Shown: piece after piece, positions 8,642 to 16,720 of the stretch
Layout: every line of letters begins with the position of its first letter
Numbering within the stretch: the first letter of the stretch is position 1
Origin: Hydromicrobium sp964517765
GTDB lineage: Bacteria; Actinomycetota; Humimicrobiia; Humimicrobiales; Humimicrobiaceae
NCBI GenBank assembly: GCA_964517765.1
Contig: CAZFEN010000008.1
Coordinates: forward strand, 1 to 53,090
DNA: 53,090 bases
Direction of reading: 5' to 3'
Notes under the pieces: generated by a model
The model's input: the letters and a program-made list of their open reading frames with translations, nothing else
What the model was told of the DNA's origin: nothing
The model's database searches: none
Position numbers and translations under genes: made by a program

Positions 8642-9439
8642 TTAAATATCTATTAATTTATCCAATCCGAAAGTATAGCTGGAAAGTTTATCCAGATTTC
8701 TGATGGCAAGAATAACTCCCGGATAAAAGGATGACCTGTCAATACTGTCATGTTTTATGGACAAAGTTTGACCTTTTGTTCCGAATATGACCTGCTGATG
8801 CGCCAACAGTCCAGGCAATCTCACGCTATGGATATGGATACCGGCGGTAACTCCACCTCTTGATCCTTTTAGTGTCTCTGTTTCACCATCTTTTAATCTG
8901 GACCTGTCAAAACTGCTTCCAGAGCTTATCTCTTCCGCTGTATGTAAAGATGTACCCGAAGGTGCATCCTTCTTTTTATCATGATGCATTTCGATTATTT
9001 CGCAATCATCGAAATATTTTGATATCATCCCGGAAATCCTGATCATAACCGCAGCTCCTATAGAAAAATTGGGAACAATAAGCGTCTTGCTGCCGGACTT
9101 TAGAGCTCTGCTTTCAATTTTTATTAAATCTTCTTTACTTAAACCTGTGGTTCCTACAATTATATTTATATTGTTATCAATGGCCCAGTTTATATTTTTA
9201 TTGGCTGAATCCGCTGTTGTAAAATCAATGATAATATCCGGATTTAACTTTTTGATATCTTCATAGGAACCATGGATTCTGTATCCTGTTTTCTTACCGG
9301 TTAATAATTCTCCTATATCGACACCGATATTTATAATATCAAAACCTCCGATCAATTCTATTTCTTTCTCTTTTATCAGTTCTTCGGAAATAGATTTTCC
9401 CATCTTACCGCAAATACCAAACATGATTATTCTTTTCAT
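8642..9439 (-). CDS. dapB: 4-Hydroxy-tetrahydrodipicolinate reductase
   Basis: NAD(P)H-dependent reductase that follows DapA in the lysine/DAP pathway. The Rossmann motif GICGKMGKSI (about 8-17), the DFTTADS block (about 72-78) and the catalytic signature HHDKKKDAPSGT (about 152-163) are intact. Length is 265 residues. It lies between the M16 peptidase gene and dapA, with overlap or a few bases at each junction. An upstream pnp-M16-dap order is also seen in Bacillota. Confidence 0.96.
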   Translation of the reverse strand: MKRIIMFGICGKMGKSISEELIKEKEIELIGGFDIINIGVDIGELLTGKKTGYRIHGSYEDIKKLNPDIIIDFTTADSANKNINWAIDNNINIIVGTTGLSKEDLIKIESRALKSGSKTLIVPNFSIGAAVMIRISGMISKYFDDCEIIEMHHDKKKDAPSGTSLHTAEEISSGSSFDRSRLKDGETETLKGSRGGVTAGIHIHSVRLPGLLAHQQVIFGTKGQTLSIKHDSIDRSSFYPGVILAIRNLDKLSSYTFGLDKLIDI

Positions 9440-10734
9440 GATAATCCGCCTTTTTTTAGTTTACCAAGTGTCACAAGACTCATTTTATCCGGTTCGAAAT
9501 ACTTGTTTGCTATTCTATTCAGATCATTTTGCTTTATCTTGTCTATTTTCTTCAATATCTCGTCAATAGTCAAAACTTTTTTATCAAACAGGAGTCCTTT
9601 TCCAAGTCTGAACATCCGCGAGCTTATATCTTCGACTCCCAGAACGATATTGCCCTTTAAATTTTCTCTGGATCTCTCCAGTTCTATGTCCTTCACTCCA
9701 TGACTTCTGATATCGGTTATCTCATCCTTGATCAGTTCCAGAATCTTTTCCGTGTTTTTAGGCGAAGAAGCCGAATATATGATTATTATACCCGTATCAT
9801 GATACTGAATATTGCTGCTGAAAATTGAGTACGCCAGACCTTCTTCTTCTCTTATTTTCTGGAATAATCTGCTGCTTATACTCCCTCCAAGTAAATTTGT
9901 AAACAGCGAAAGCGGATATTTATCTTTGCTGCCCCTGCTGCAGCCCAGCCCGCCAAAACACATATGAACCGAACTTGTCTTATTGCTATGTATATTCCTG
10001 ACACTTCCATTGGAAATTGGTTTCTTCATTAAAAAATTACCGGTTTGTTTTTTATATTCTATCCTATCAGTATGTTTTTTTATTTCATCTATCAAATCCC
10101 TGTGCCTTATATTTCCTGCGGCTGAAATAACAACTGTGCTTATATCAAATTCCTTTTTGAAATATTTTAGTATCGCGGATTTCTTGATTTCTTTTAGAGA
10201 GTTCTTTGTTCCCAGAATCGGGAGGCTTAAGGGATGACCATCCAGAACTACCTCATAGAAATAATTCATGATATTATCGGAAGGATTTTCGTCCACCATC
10301 TTTATTTCCTCGAATATTACCTTTTTTTCGGTCTTGATATGTTCCGTTTTAAAAGATGGATTCATCAATATATCGAACAAAAGTTCCATACAATTGCCAA
10401 GATGGGTATCGATAAAATCAGCGTATATGCAGCAATTTTCTTTATCAGTGAATGCATTGAATTCGGCACCCATTAAATCGAACTCGATCGCTATGTCTCT
10501 ATAATTTCTTTTTTGGGTGCCTTTGAAAATAAGGTGTTCTATAAGATGTGAAATTCCGCTGATGCTTTTATCTTCATTTCTGGACCCGGTTGGTATCCAG
10601 AAACCCAGCGAGATAGATCTGAAATGGGGTAAATATTCACTAATAACTCTTATTCCGTTATTTAATTCAGTTATCTCATATTTATCGAATTTTACACTAT
10701 TTGAAGAAACTATTTTCTTATTTACCTCATTCAA
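9436..10734 (-). CDS. M16-family zinc metallopeptidase (processing-peptidase-like, MlpA/YmxG type)
   Basis: Pitrilysin-type peptidase. The inverted zinc motif HLIEH is at about 63-67, with a downstream acidic segment (KKVIFEEI) supplying the third ligand. The C-terminal half carries the conserved R/Y-type segment near LGGSISSRLFQKIREEEGLAYS. Length is 432 residues, as for the M16B single-chain family. Immediately downstream of pnp it occupies the place of B. subtilis mlpA (ymxG), whose product negatively affects protease gene expression. Real substrates are unknown. The apparent start is TTG at 10734, close to the pnp stop, which suggests translational coupling. The enzyme class is firm; the role is not. 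Confidence 0.9.
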   Translation of the reverse strand: MNEVNKKIVSSNSVKFDKYEITELNNGIRVISEYLPHFRSISLGFWIPTGSRNEDKSISGISHLIEHLIFKGTQKRNYRDIAIEFDLMGAEFNAFTDKENCCIYADFIDTHLGNCMELLFDILMNPSFKTEHIKTEKKVIFEEIKMVDENPSDNIMNYFYEVVLDGHPLSLPILGTKNSLKEIKKSAILKYFKKEFDISTVVISAAGNIRHRDLIDEIKKHTDRIEYKKQTGNFLMKKPISNGSVRNIHSNKTSSVHMCFGGLGCSRGSKDKYPLSLFTNLLGGSISSRLFQKIREEEGLAYSIFSSNIQYHDTGIIIIYSASSPKNTEKILELIKDEITDIRSHGVKDIELERSRENLKGNIVLGVEDISSRMFRLGKGLLFDKKVLTIDEILKKIDKIKQNDLNRIANKYFEPDKMSLVTLGKLKKGGLS

Positions 10735-10741
10735 AAAAATT

Positions 10742-12886
10742 TCAGATATCAGTTCTTTCCAGTCCTATTTTTTTCGTTCTGGAATCAATATTACCGACCC
10801 TGACAGATATTTTATCACCTATTTTTAAATAATCGTTAACGTCATTTATCCTTTTATTCGAAATCTTGGATATATGGAGAAGTCCATCCACTCCAGGGAA
10901 CAAATTAACGAAAGCTCCGTAACTTGTTATGCCTACCACAGTTCCTGAAAACTCATCCCCAACCTTTATGTCTTCTATGCCTTTTAACATTCCCTCTATT
11001 TTTTTTCTTGCCATCTCCATATTGACATCATTGGAAGATGTAATAGAAACGAGACCTTCCCCATTATAATCACTTATATCGATCTCTTCGAGATCAAATT
11101 CTTCTTTTATGCTTTTGATATTTTTCCCGCCCGGACCTATGATCTCGCCAATCTTTTCTTTGGGAACCTTAAAAGTAGTTATTTTCGGGGCACAACTTGC
11201 CAGACTTTCTCTTGGTTGCGGGATTACTTCAAGCATCTTGCCCAGTATGTAAAGTCTTCCTTCTTTCGCCTTCTCCAGAGTCTTCTTTATAATATCAATG
11301 TTTATACCCTTTACTTTCATATCCATCTGAAGTGCAGTGATTCCATTTTTGGTTCCTGCAACTTTAAAGTCCATATCTCCATAAAAATCTTCCAGACCCT
11401 GTATATCCTTGAGTATTATATATTTATCATCCTCATCTTTAATAAGTCCCATTGCTATACCTGAAACCGGATTTAATATTGGGACCCCTGCATCCATAAG
11501 AGCCAGAGTGCTCCCGCACACACTTGCCATCGAGGTGGAACCATTTGACTCCAGAACTTCCGATACGAGTCTCAGGACATACGGAAATTTATCCTCATCG
11601 GGTATCATCGGCCTTAAAGCTTTTTCAGCCAGTGCTCCGTGCCCTATTTCTCTCCTTTTAGGCCCCCGGAGTGGCCAGGTTTCCCCTGTGCTGAAAGGCG
11701 GGAAATTGTAGTGATGTATGTATCTCTTGAATTCTTCTTTCCCCAGACTATCTATTTTTTGCGCTTCTCTTATCGAACCAAGGGCCAGTATAGTAATGGC
11801 CTGTGTTTTGCCTCTGGTAAAAAGTCCGGTGCCATGTGTCGTTTCGGGAAATAACCCCACCTCGCAGTTTATTTCTCTTATTTCATCAGGTTTTCTGCCG
11901 TCGGGCCTGATCCCTTCTTTCAGAATAAGCTTTCTTACCAGCTCTCTCTCGAGATCCTTAAAACTTATGTCTATGCTTTCACTGTCTTCCGGAAATTCAG
12001 ATTCCAGCTCTTTCCCAATCTCTTCCTTTATTATCAGCATCTTATCCTGGAAATAACCTCTGGCGGTATTATCCAGCAATTCTTTCTTTTTATCTTCCCT
12101 CGAATATTTCTCAATGTCATCCAGAACTTCCTGAATCCTTGCTTCTGCCAGTTCTCTGACTTTTTTTTCGACATCTTTATTCAATTCAAAGTTAACTGTT
12201 TCTCTCTTTTCTTTGCCGGCTATTTTCCTGAATTCTTTTTGGAAATCAACGATTTTCTTAATTTCGATATGCGCCTTCTCTATGGCTTCCACTGTTACTT
12301 CTTCCGAGACTTCCCTGCCTCCGGCTTCCACCATCAATATTGCATCTTCTGTTCCGGCTACTATGATATCTATTATACTTTCTTCGATCTCGCTATAATC
12401 CGGATTTATTATCCAGTTATCTCCGACTTTTCCTATTCTGACCGCACCTATAGGTTCTTCGAAGGGTATATCCGATATATATAATGCCATCGATGCCCCA
12501 TTTATTACAGAAATATCGTAAGGATTGATTTGATCAAAAGATACGACCGTACCGATCAATTGAACTTCATTTCTTATGTATTTATCAAACAATGGCCGCA
12601 AGGGTCTATCTGTCAATCTTGAATTAAGAATTGCCTTATCGCTTGCTCTGCCTTCCCTTTTAAAGAATCCTCCGGGTATTTTTCCCGCTGCATACATTCT
12701 CTCTTCTACATCAACTACCAGTGGGAAAAAATCTGTATTCCCTGATGGATTCTGACTCATGACCGCTGTGATCAGCACCCCATTTCCGCCAAATTTGACA
12801 AGAACCGAATTAGCCAGTCTGGCTATTTTACCGGTCGAAAAAATCATTTGTTTGCCGCCAATATCTAAAGTACAACTTTTTTCCAT
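10742..12886 (-). CDS. pnp: Polyribonucleotide nucleotidyltransferase (PNPase)
   Basis: Phosphorolytic 3'-5' exoribonuclease of mRNA turnover. In order: a first RNase PH-like domain (about 1-220), an alpha-helical linker, the second catalytic RNase PH domain (about 300-540, including GSTSMASVCGSTLALMDAG), a KH domain with IGPGGKNIKSI (about 560-610) and an S1 domain (about 620-710). It ends right after S1 at 714 residues, with no acidic tail. The rpsO-pnp pairing is nearly universal in bacteria, and pnp expression is commonly controlled through the rpsO-pnp intergenic region, which is only 55 nt here. It works alongside the RNase J gene in this window. Confidence 0.98.
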   Translation of the reverse strand: MEKSCTLDIGGKQMIFSTGKIARLANSVLVKFGGNGVLITAVMSQNPSGNTDFFPLVVDVEERMYAAGKIPGGFFKREGRASDKAILNSRLTDRPLRPLFDKYIRNEVQLIGTVVSFDQINPYDISVINGASMALYISDIPFEEPIGAVRIGKVGDNWIINPDYSEIEESIIDIIVAGTEDAILMVEAGGREVSEEVTVEAIEKAHIEIKKIVDFQKEFRKIAGKEKRETVNFELNKDVEKKVRELAEARIQEVLDDIEKYSREDKKKELLDNTARGYFQDKMLIIKEEIGKELESEFPEDSESIDISFKDLERELVRKLILKEGIRPDGRKPDEIREINCEVGLFPETTHGTGLFTRGKTQAITILALGSIREAQKIDSLGKEEFKRYIHHYNFPPFSTGETWPLRGPKRREIGHGALAEKALRPMIPDEDKFPYVLRLVSEVLESNGSTSMASVCGSTLALMDAGVPILNPVSGIAMGLIKDEDDKYIILKDIQGLEDFYGDMDFKVAGTKNGITALQMDMKVKGINIDIIKKTLEKAKEGRLYILGKMLEVIPQPRESLASCAPKITTFKVPKEKIGEIIGPGGKNIKSIKEEFDLEEIDISDYNGEGLVSITSSNDVNMEMARKKIEGMLKGIEDIKVGDEFSGTVVGITSYGAFVNLFPGVDGLLHISKISNKRINDVNDYLKIGDKISVRVGNIDSRTKKIGLERTDI

Positions 12887-12941
12887 TTATTTATTACATT
12901 CTCCTTTTCACTGCAGAGATAAAAAAATACTTGAGTCTGAA

Positions 12942-13211
12942 TTATTTCCTTAAACCTAATTCTTCAATCAATTTTTTATACTTTGCTATATCATTATTTT
13001 TTAAATATCCCAGAAGTCTTTTTCTTTTGCCGACCATGACGACGAGACCCCTTCTGGAATGATGATCCTTTTTATTCTCCTTTAAATGTTCGTTCAGTCT
13101 GTTTATCTTCTTCGTAAGAATAGCTATCTGAACTTCGGAGGAACCGGTATCATTCTCATGAGTTTTAAATTTCTCTATGATCTTTTTTTTGTCCTCTTTT
13201 ACTAAAGTCAA
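12942..13211 (-). CDS. rpsO: 30S ribosomal protein S15
   Basis: Primary 16S-binding protein of the platform, 89 residues with the conserved HENDTGSSEVQIA, HLKENKKDHHSRRGL and KRKRLLGYL blocks. Translation starts at TTG (13211), seven bases after a strong AGGAGG. In other bacteria S15 represses its own mRNA by binding a leader structure. The 148 nt between ribF and rpsO could hold such a leader, but I cannot identify a convincing fold beyond a short TCGA/TCGA pairing next to the ribosome binding site. pnp follows on the same transcript. Confidence 0.98.
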   Translation of the reverse strand: MTLVKEDKKKIIEKFKTHENDTGSSEVQIAILTKKINRLNEHLKENKKDHHSRRGLVVMVGKRKRLLGYLKNNDIAKYKKLIEELGLRK

Positions 13212-13360
13212 CTTTTCACCTCCTCGAAAATGTTCGAAGTATAATCTATCATAACTGTATATTAATTACAATTTAAACACTTTTTGATATTTTTTCCTTC
13301 CGTAGAATAAAAATTGCCTATAAAAATCTTTTAGGATCCTTTGAAGTCTTCTTAATTTTA

Positions 13361-14311
13361 CTAAATTTTTATATTGAAGTATTTGCCGGCATACTGTAAA
13401 TCCATTTTCATCTGATTTATCAGTTTGTCTTTACTCTCAAAAACAATTTCATCCCTGAGTCTTTTTAAAAAGCTGATCCTTATTTTTTTCTGATATATAT
13501 TACCTTTAAAATTTATTATAAAGGCCTCGATCCATTTTTTCGATTCTTTGAAAGTCGGATTGTCTCCCACATTTACAATAGCCGGAAGCGGCCTATGCTT
13601 GCTTCCATCAATTTCAACGGTACCAAGATAAACTCCGTCCTTCGGAGTCACAAAGATTTCACAAATATCTATATTGGCTGTAGGGAATCCCAGCTGCCTC
13701 CCGCGTCCTGCTCCTTTTACAACGATTCCCTGAACCTGCGGATCCCTCCCCAATAAATTTTTTATTTGTCTTATCTCGCCCTGAGAATAATATTTCCTTA
13801 TATTCGTGCTTGAAACTACCTCGTTTTTTATTTTCAGAAGAGGTACCACATTCACCTTTATACCATATGATTTTAAAAATCTTTTTAAAAATAGTATGTC
13901 TCCCTTTGCTTTAAAACCAAAATTAAACCCGCTTCCTACAAAAATCTCTTTGATATGGAACCTGCCTATAAGTATGTCCCTGCAAAACATATCGGGTTCC
14001 ATTGTTAAAAAACCGGAATCGAAATTGGCTTTCACGATATAGTCAATACCCAGCCCACTTAAAATCTTTATTTTTTCCTCATATGGAATTATAAGTTTTT
14101 TGAACATCTTGCTTTTTATTACATTTAGAGGAGGCTTATTAAAAGTCAAAACTATGCTGACACCATTGATTTTCTTAGCTTTTTTAATACAGGATTCCAG
14201 TATCTTCCTGTGCCCCGGGTGTACCCCATCAAAAAAACCTATTACTGCAACAGGATTTTTATCCTTGAAATATTCTCTATCTATTTTTTTTAATTCCAGT
14301 AATTTTGCCAT
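13361..14311 (-). CDS. ribF: Bifunctional riboflavin kinase / FAD synthetase
   Basis: Makes FMN from riboflavin and then FAD. The N-terminal nucleotidyltransferase domain (about 15-165) has the GFFDGVHPGHRKI signature and the SSTNIR block. The C-terminal flavokinase domain (about 185-315) has GRGRQLGFPTANI and the PAIVNVGDNPTF segment. At 316 residues it is a standard bacterial bifunctional enzyme. It lies between truB and rpsO, as in B. subtilis (ribC). No FMN riboswitch is visible upstream, as expected since truB precedes it closely. Confidence 0.95.
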   Translation of the reverse strand: MAKLLELKKIDREYFKDKNPVAVIGFFDGVHPGHRKILESCIKKAKKINGVSIVLTFNKPPLNVIKSKMFKKLIIPYEEKIKILSGLGIDYIVKANFDSGFLTMEPDMFCRDILIGRFHIKEIFVGSGFNFGFKAKGDILFLKRFLKSYGIKVNVVPLLKIKNEVVSSTNIRKYYSQGEIRQIKNLLGRDPQVQGIVVKGAGRGRQLGFPTANIDICEIFVTPKDGVYLGTVEIDGSKHRPLPAIVNVGDNPTFKESKKWIEAFIINFKGNIYQKKIRISFLKRLRDEIVFESKDKLINQMKMDLQYAGKYFNIKI

Positions 14312-14362
14312 TATGACTTTATTTTATAAAAAATATCAAATTTTATAGATTTTATTACACTA

Positions 14363-15348
14363 CTAAAAAATCACAATACTTTTAGTTAAATTTAATTTCT
14401 TATCTTTGACACCGGAAATATTTATCCCGCTTAAAATCTCGTGTATTGCTATTGTATTTTCTTTACTATCCTTTATTTTTATTAAAATTCCTTTCCCGGT
14501 AAGATCCCTTTCTCCGGTTTTTACTGACATTATCATTTCACCATTGATACGATGGCCATTGATTATCTGACTTTTATACTCGTCCTTTATATAAAGGTCC
14601 GGACTGCTTTTAAGTAATCTTTCAATAGATATCATATAGGGAGCGGTTAATAAATCACTTTTTTTAAGATCACTTTTCAAAAACGGTTCGACATTAATAC
14701 TGTCTTCCAGCTCAATATTTCCTATTTTTAATCTTTTTAGTCCCTTTACCGAAGCTCCGCACCCCAACCTGTCCCCGATCTCATGAGCCAGAGATCTTAT
14801 ATATGTGCCGGAACTGCAATTTATTTTTATAATAAGTAAATCTTTATCCAGAGATATCAGTTCCAGATCATGAATATTTACAATTCTCGGTTTTAAATCT
14901 ATGTCCAATCCTCTCCTTGCAAATTTATATGAAGGTTTACCTTTATATTTTATCGAGGAAAACACAGGTGGTTTCTGTTCGATCTTACCAGTGAGTTTAT
15001 CAAGGATCCCGGATATTTCTGCAGCACTGACATCCCTGACCTTCCTTACAGCCAGTACCCTTCCATCAAGGTCCCGCGTATCAGTGACCACACCCAGTTT
15101 TATTTCCGCAACGTATTCTTTATTTAAAGTTAAAAAATAATCGAATAACTTTGTGGCTTTATTTATCAATACAATAAGCAGGCCCTCTGCAATTGGATCC
15201 AGCGTCCCGGCATGACCGATTTTTTTTAAAAAAAAACTCTTTTTATACTCCTGATGACATCATAAGAGACTGTATCAGGTAATTTGTTTATTAATATTAT
15301 GCCGTTAAAATCTTCCAGTATATAGGATTTATAAATCGTACCACTCAT
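14363..15348 (-). CDS. truB: tRNA pseudouridine(55) synthase, interrupted by a frameshift
   Basis: Makes pseudouridine 55 in the T-loop of tRNAs. The gene is in two frames. Reading from ATG 15348 gives 40 codons, ending in IRSIKRVFF and a TAA at 15228-15226. A -1 shift (or one extra T) at the T9-A8 run (15236-15220) continues directly into KKIGHAGTLDPIAEG, the catalytic motif with Asp51, and on to the stop at 14363. The restored protein would be 328 residues with the PUA-like C-terminus. The start ATG overlaps the nrnA stop (ATGA), so the N-terminal part is the genuine beginning. A U UUU UUU heptamer lies directly before the stop, suitable for ribosomal slippage or RNA-polymerase slippage. 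A homopolymer sequencing error is equally possible. The usual DKPxGxTS motif is degenerate here (INKLPDTVS). Confidence 0.85.
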
Positions 15349-16337
15349 AATTTTATATTATCTTCTACTGCTTTCCTTAAATTATTAATGACAGTTTTCA
15401 AACTTCCATTATCGGAATAAGCAGACGCCATTCGGTGGCCGCCGCCATTGAAACTACTGGCGATCCTGAATAAATCGATATCTTTATTCGAGGTACGAAG
15501 GCTGATCTTGTAACATTTTCCTGCTGTCTGCTTTATAAGTGCCGCAATTTTTACTTTCTCTGCACTCCGGAGAAGATTGATCACGCCATCCTGAGCAGAG
15601 AATGGCAGATCCAGCTTTTTAAAATCCTTCTCCAGAATATATGAATATATCAGCCCGTATGAGTCCACATATTTAATTCTTTGAAGAATAAGCTGTATTA
15701 ATTTAAACCTTGCAAGAGGTTCATTTTCATATATATATTTATGGACCTCGGAAGGATTTATGTTAAACTTCAGAAGCTCGCTTATCACTTCATGGACAGC
15801 GTAATTGGTATTGCTGTATTGAAATTTTCCTGTATCTGTAAGTATTCCCACATAGATTCCCAGAGCTATTTCATGATTCAAAAGTTTTGGGTAATGTTTT
15901 TGTATCAATTCATATAAAATCTCGGCAGTTGCTGATTTTCCGGTATCTACTATATTCAAATCACCAAAATTGCTGTTATTTTTGTGATGGTCTATATTTA
16001 TTATATATTTAACATTGGATTTGAGGACTTTAAAATCCAGATTCATCCTGAATTCATCGGCACAATCAAGACAGAAGCAGATTTTTCCTTTACCGTAGTT
16101 CTTTATTTCTCTTAAATCCCTACTGATCTTATTAAAATAAGGGAGAAACTCATATTGATAAGGAAGTTCGCTGCTGCAAATCGCGGCAGCATTCTTTTTT
16201 AACAGGGATATTAATTGGTATAACGCTATCTGTGAACCCAGAGAATCCCCATCCGGGTAAGCATGAGTGATAATTAAAAAATTATCATTTTCGTCAATTA
16301 TTTCCGATATCTGTTTATATAACTTGTTTATATCCAA
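15345..16337 (-). CDS. nrnA: DHH/DHHA1 phosphoesterase, NrnA-like (oligoribonuclease / pAp phosphatase)
   Basis: Degrades nanoRNAs and 3'-phosphoadenosine 5'-phosphate in the homologous NrnA family. The first DHH-family metal motif reads THAYPDGDSLGS (about 25-36). The name-giving motif appears as NIDHHKN, and the C-terminal DHHA1 nucleic-acid-binding domain ends in FNGGGHRMASA. Length is 330 residues. It lies between rbfA and truB, where many Bacillota and Actinomycetota have an NrnA-type gene. The stop codon overlaps the truB start. A role in clearing products of PNPase and RNase J decay is plausible but inferred. Confidence 0.92.
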   Translation of the reverse strand: MDINKLYKQISEIIDENDNFLIITHAYPDGDSLGSQIALYQLISLLKKNAAAICSSELPYQYEFLPYFNKISRDLREIKNYGKGKICFCLDCADEFRMNLDFKVLKSNVKYIINIDHHKNNSNFGDLNIVDTGKSATAEILYELIQKHYPKLLNHEIALGIYVGILTDTGKFQYSNTNYAVHEVISELLKFNINPSEVHKYIYENEPLARFKLIQLILQRIKYVDSYGLIYSYILEKDFKKLDLPFSAQDGVINLLRSAEKVKIAALIKQTAGKCYKISLRTSNKDIDLFRIASSFNGGGHRMASAYSDNGSLKTVINNLRKAVEDNIKL

Positions 16338-16356
16338 TCAGACTACCTTCCCGGTA

Positions 16357-16698
16357 TCATTTATCTTTTTCCAGAGAATCCAGTATTTCCGATATTCTCA
16401 TTCCATTATCAATTGATTTATCATATAAAAATTTTATGACTGGCATATTTCTTAACTTCAATCTTTGCTGCAGATTTTTCTTTATGAAACCACCGCAATT
16501 CTTTAAACCCTCTAAACTTCTTTTTATTTCATATTCTTCGCCCATAACGCTTACAAAGACATCCAGCCATTTATGATCAACGGATAATTTAGTGTCGGTC
16601 ACTGTTACGAATCCTATTCGGGGGTCTTTAACTTTAGTATTTATAAGAAAACTTATTTCTCTTTTCAGATCTATCTCGGCTTTTCTTGTCCTATCCAC
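16357..16698 (-). CDS. rbfA: Ribosome-binding factor A
   Basis: Small KH-fold assembly factor for late 30S maturation and 16S 5'-end processing. The 113 residues contain the conserved block KVKDPRIGFVTVTD (about 22-35) and the C-terminal LKLRNMPVIKFLYDKSIDNGMRI segment, typical of RbfA (RxxPxLxFxxDxS). It follows infB closely in the order nusA-infB-rbfA, the classic translation-factor cluster. Confidence 0.95.
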   Translation of the reverse strand: MDRTRKAEIDLKREISFLINTKVKDPRIGFVTVTDTKLSVDHKWLDVFVSVMGEEYEIKRSLEGLKNCGGFIKKNLQQRLKLRNMPVIKFLYDKSIDNGMRISEILDSLEKDK

Positions 16699-16720
16699 TT
16701 AAATCACCACATTTAGAAAA

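Noticed and set aside
13212..13360. Promoter and S15 autoregulatory leader upstream of rpsO
   Set aside because: Only weak -10-like TATACT/TAGATT with poor -35, and no convincing fold; not enough to list as a feature.
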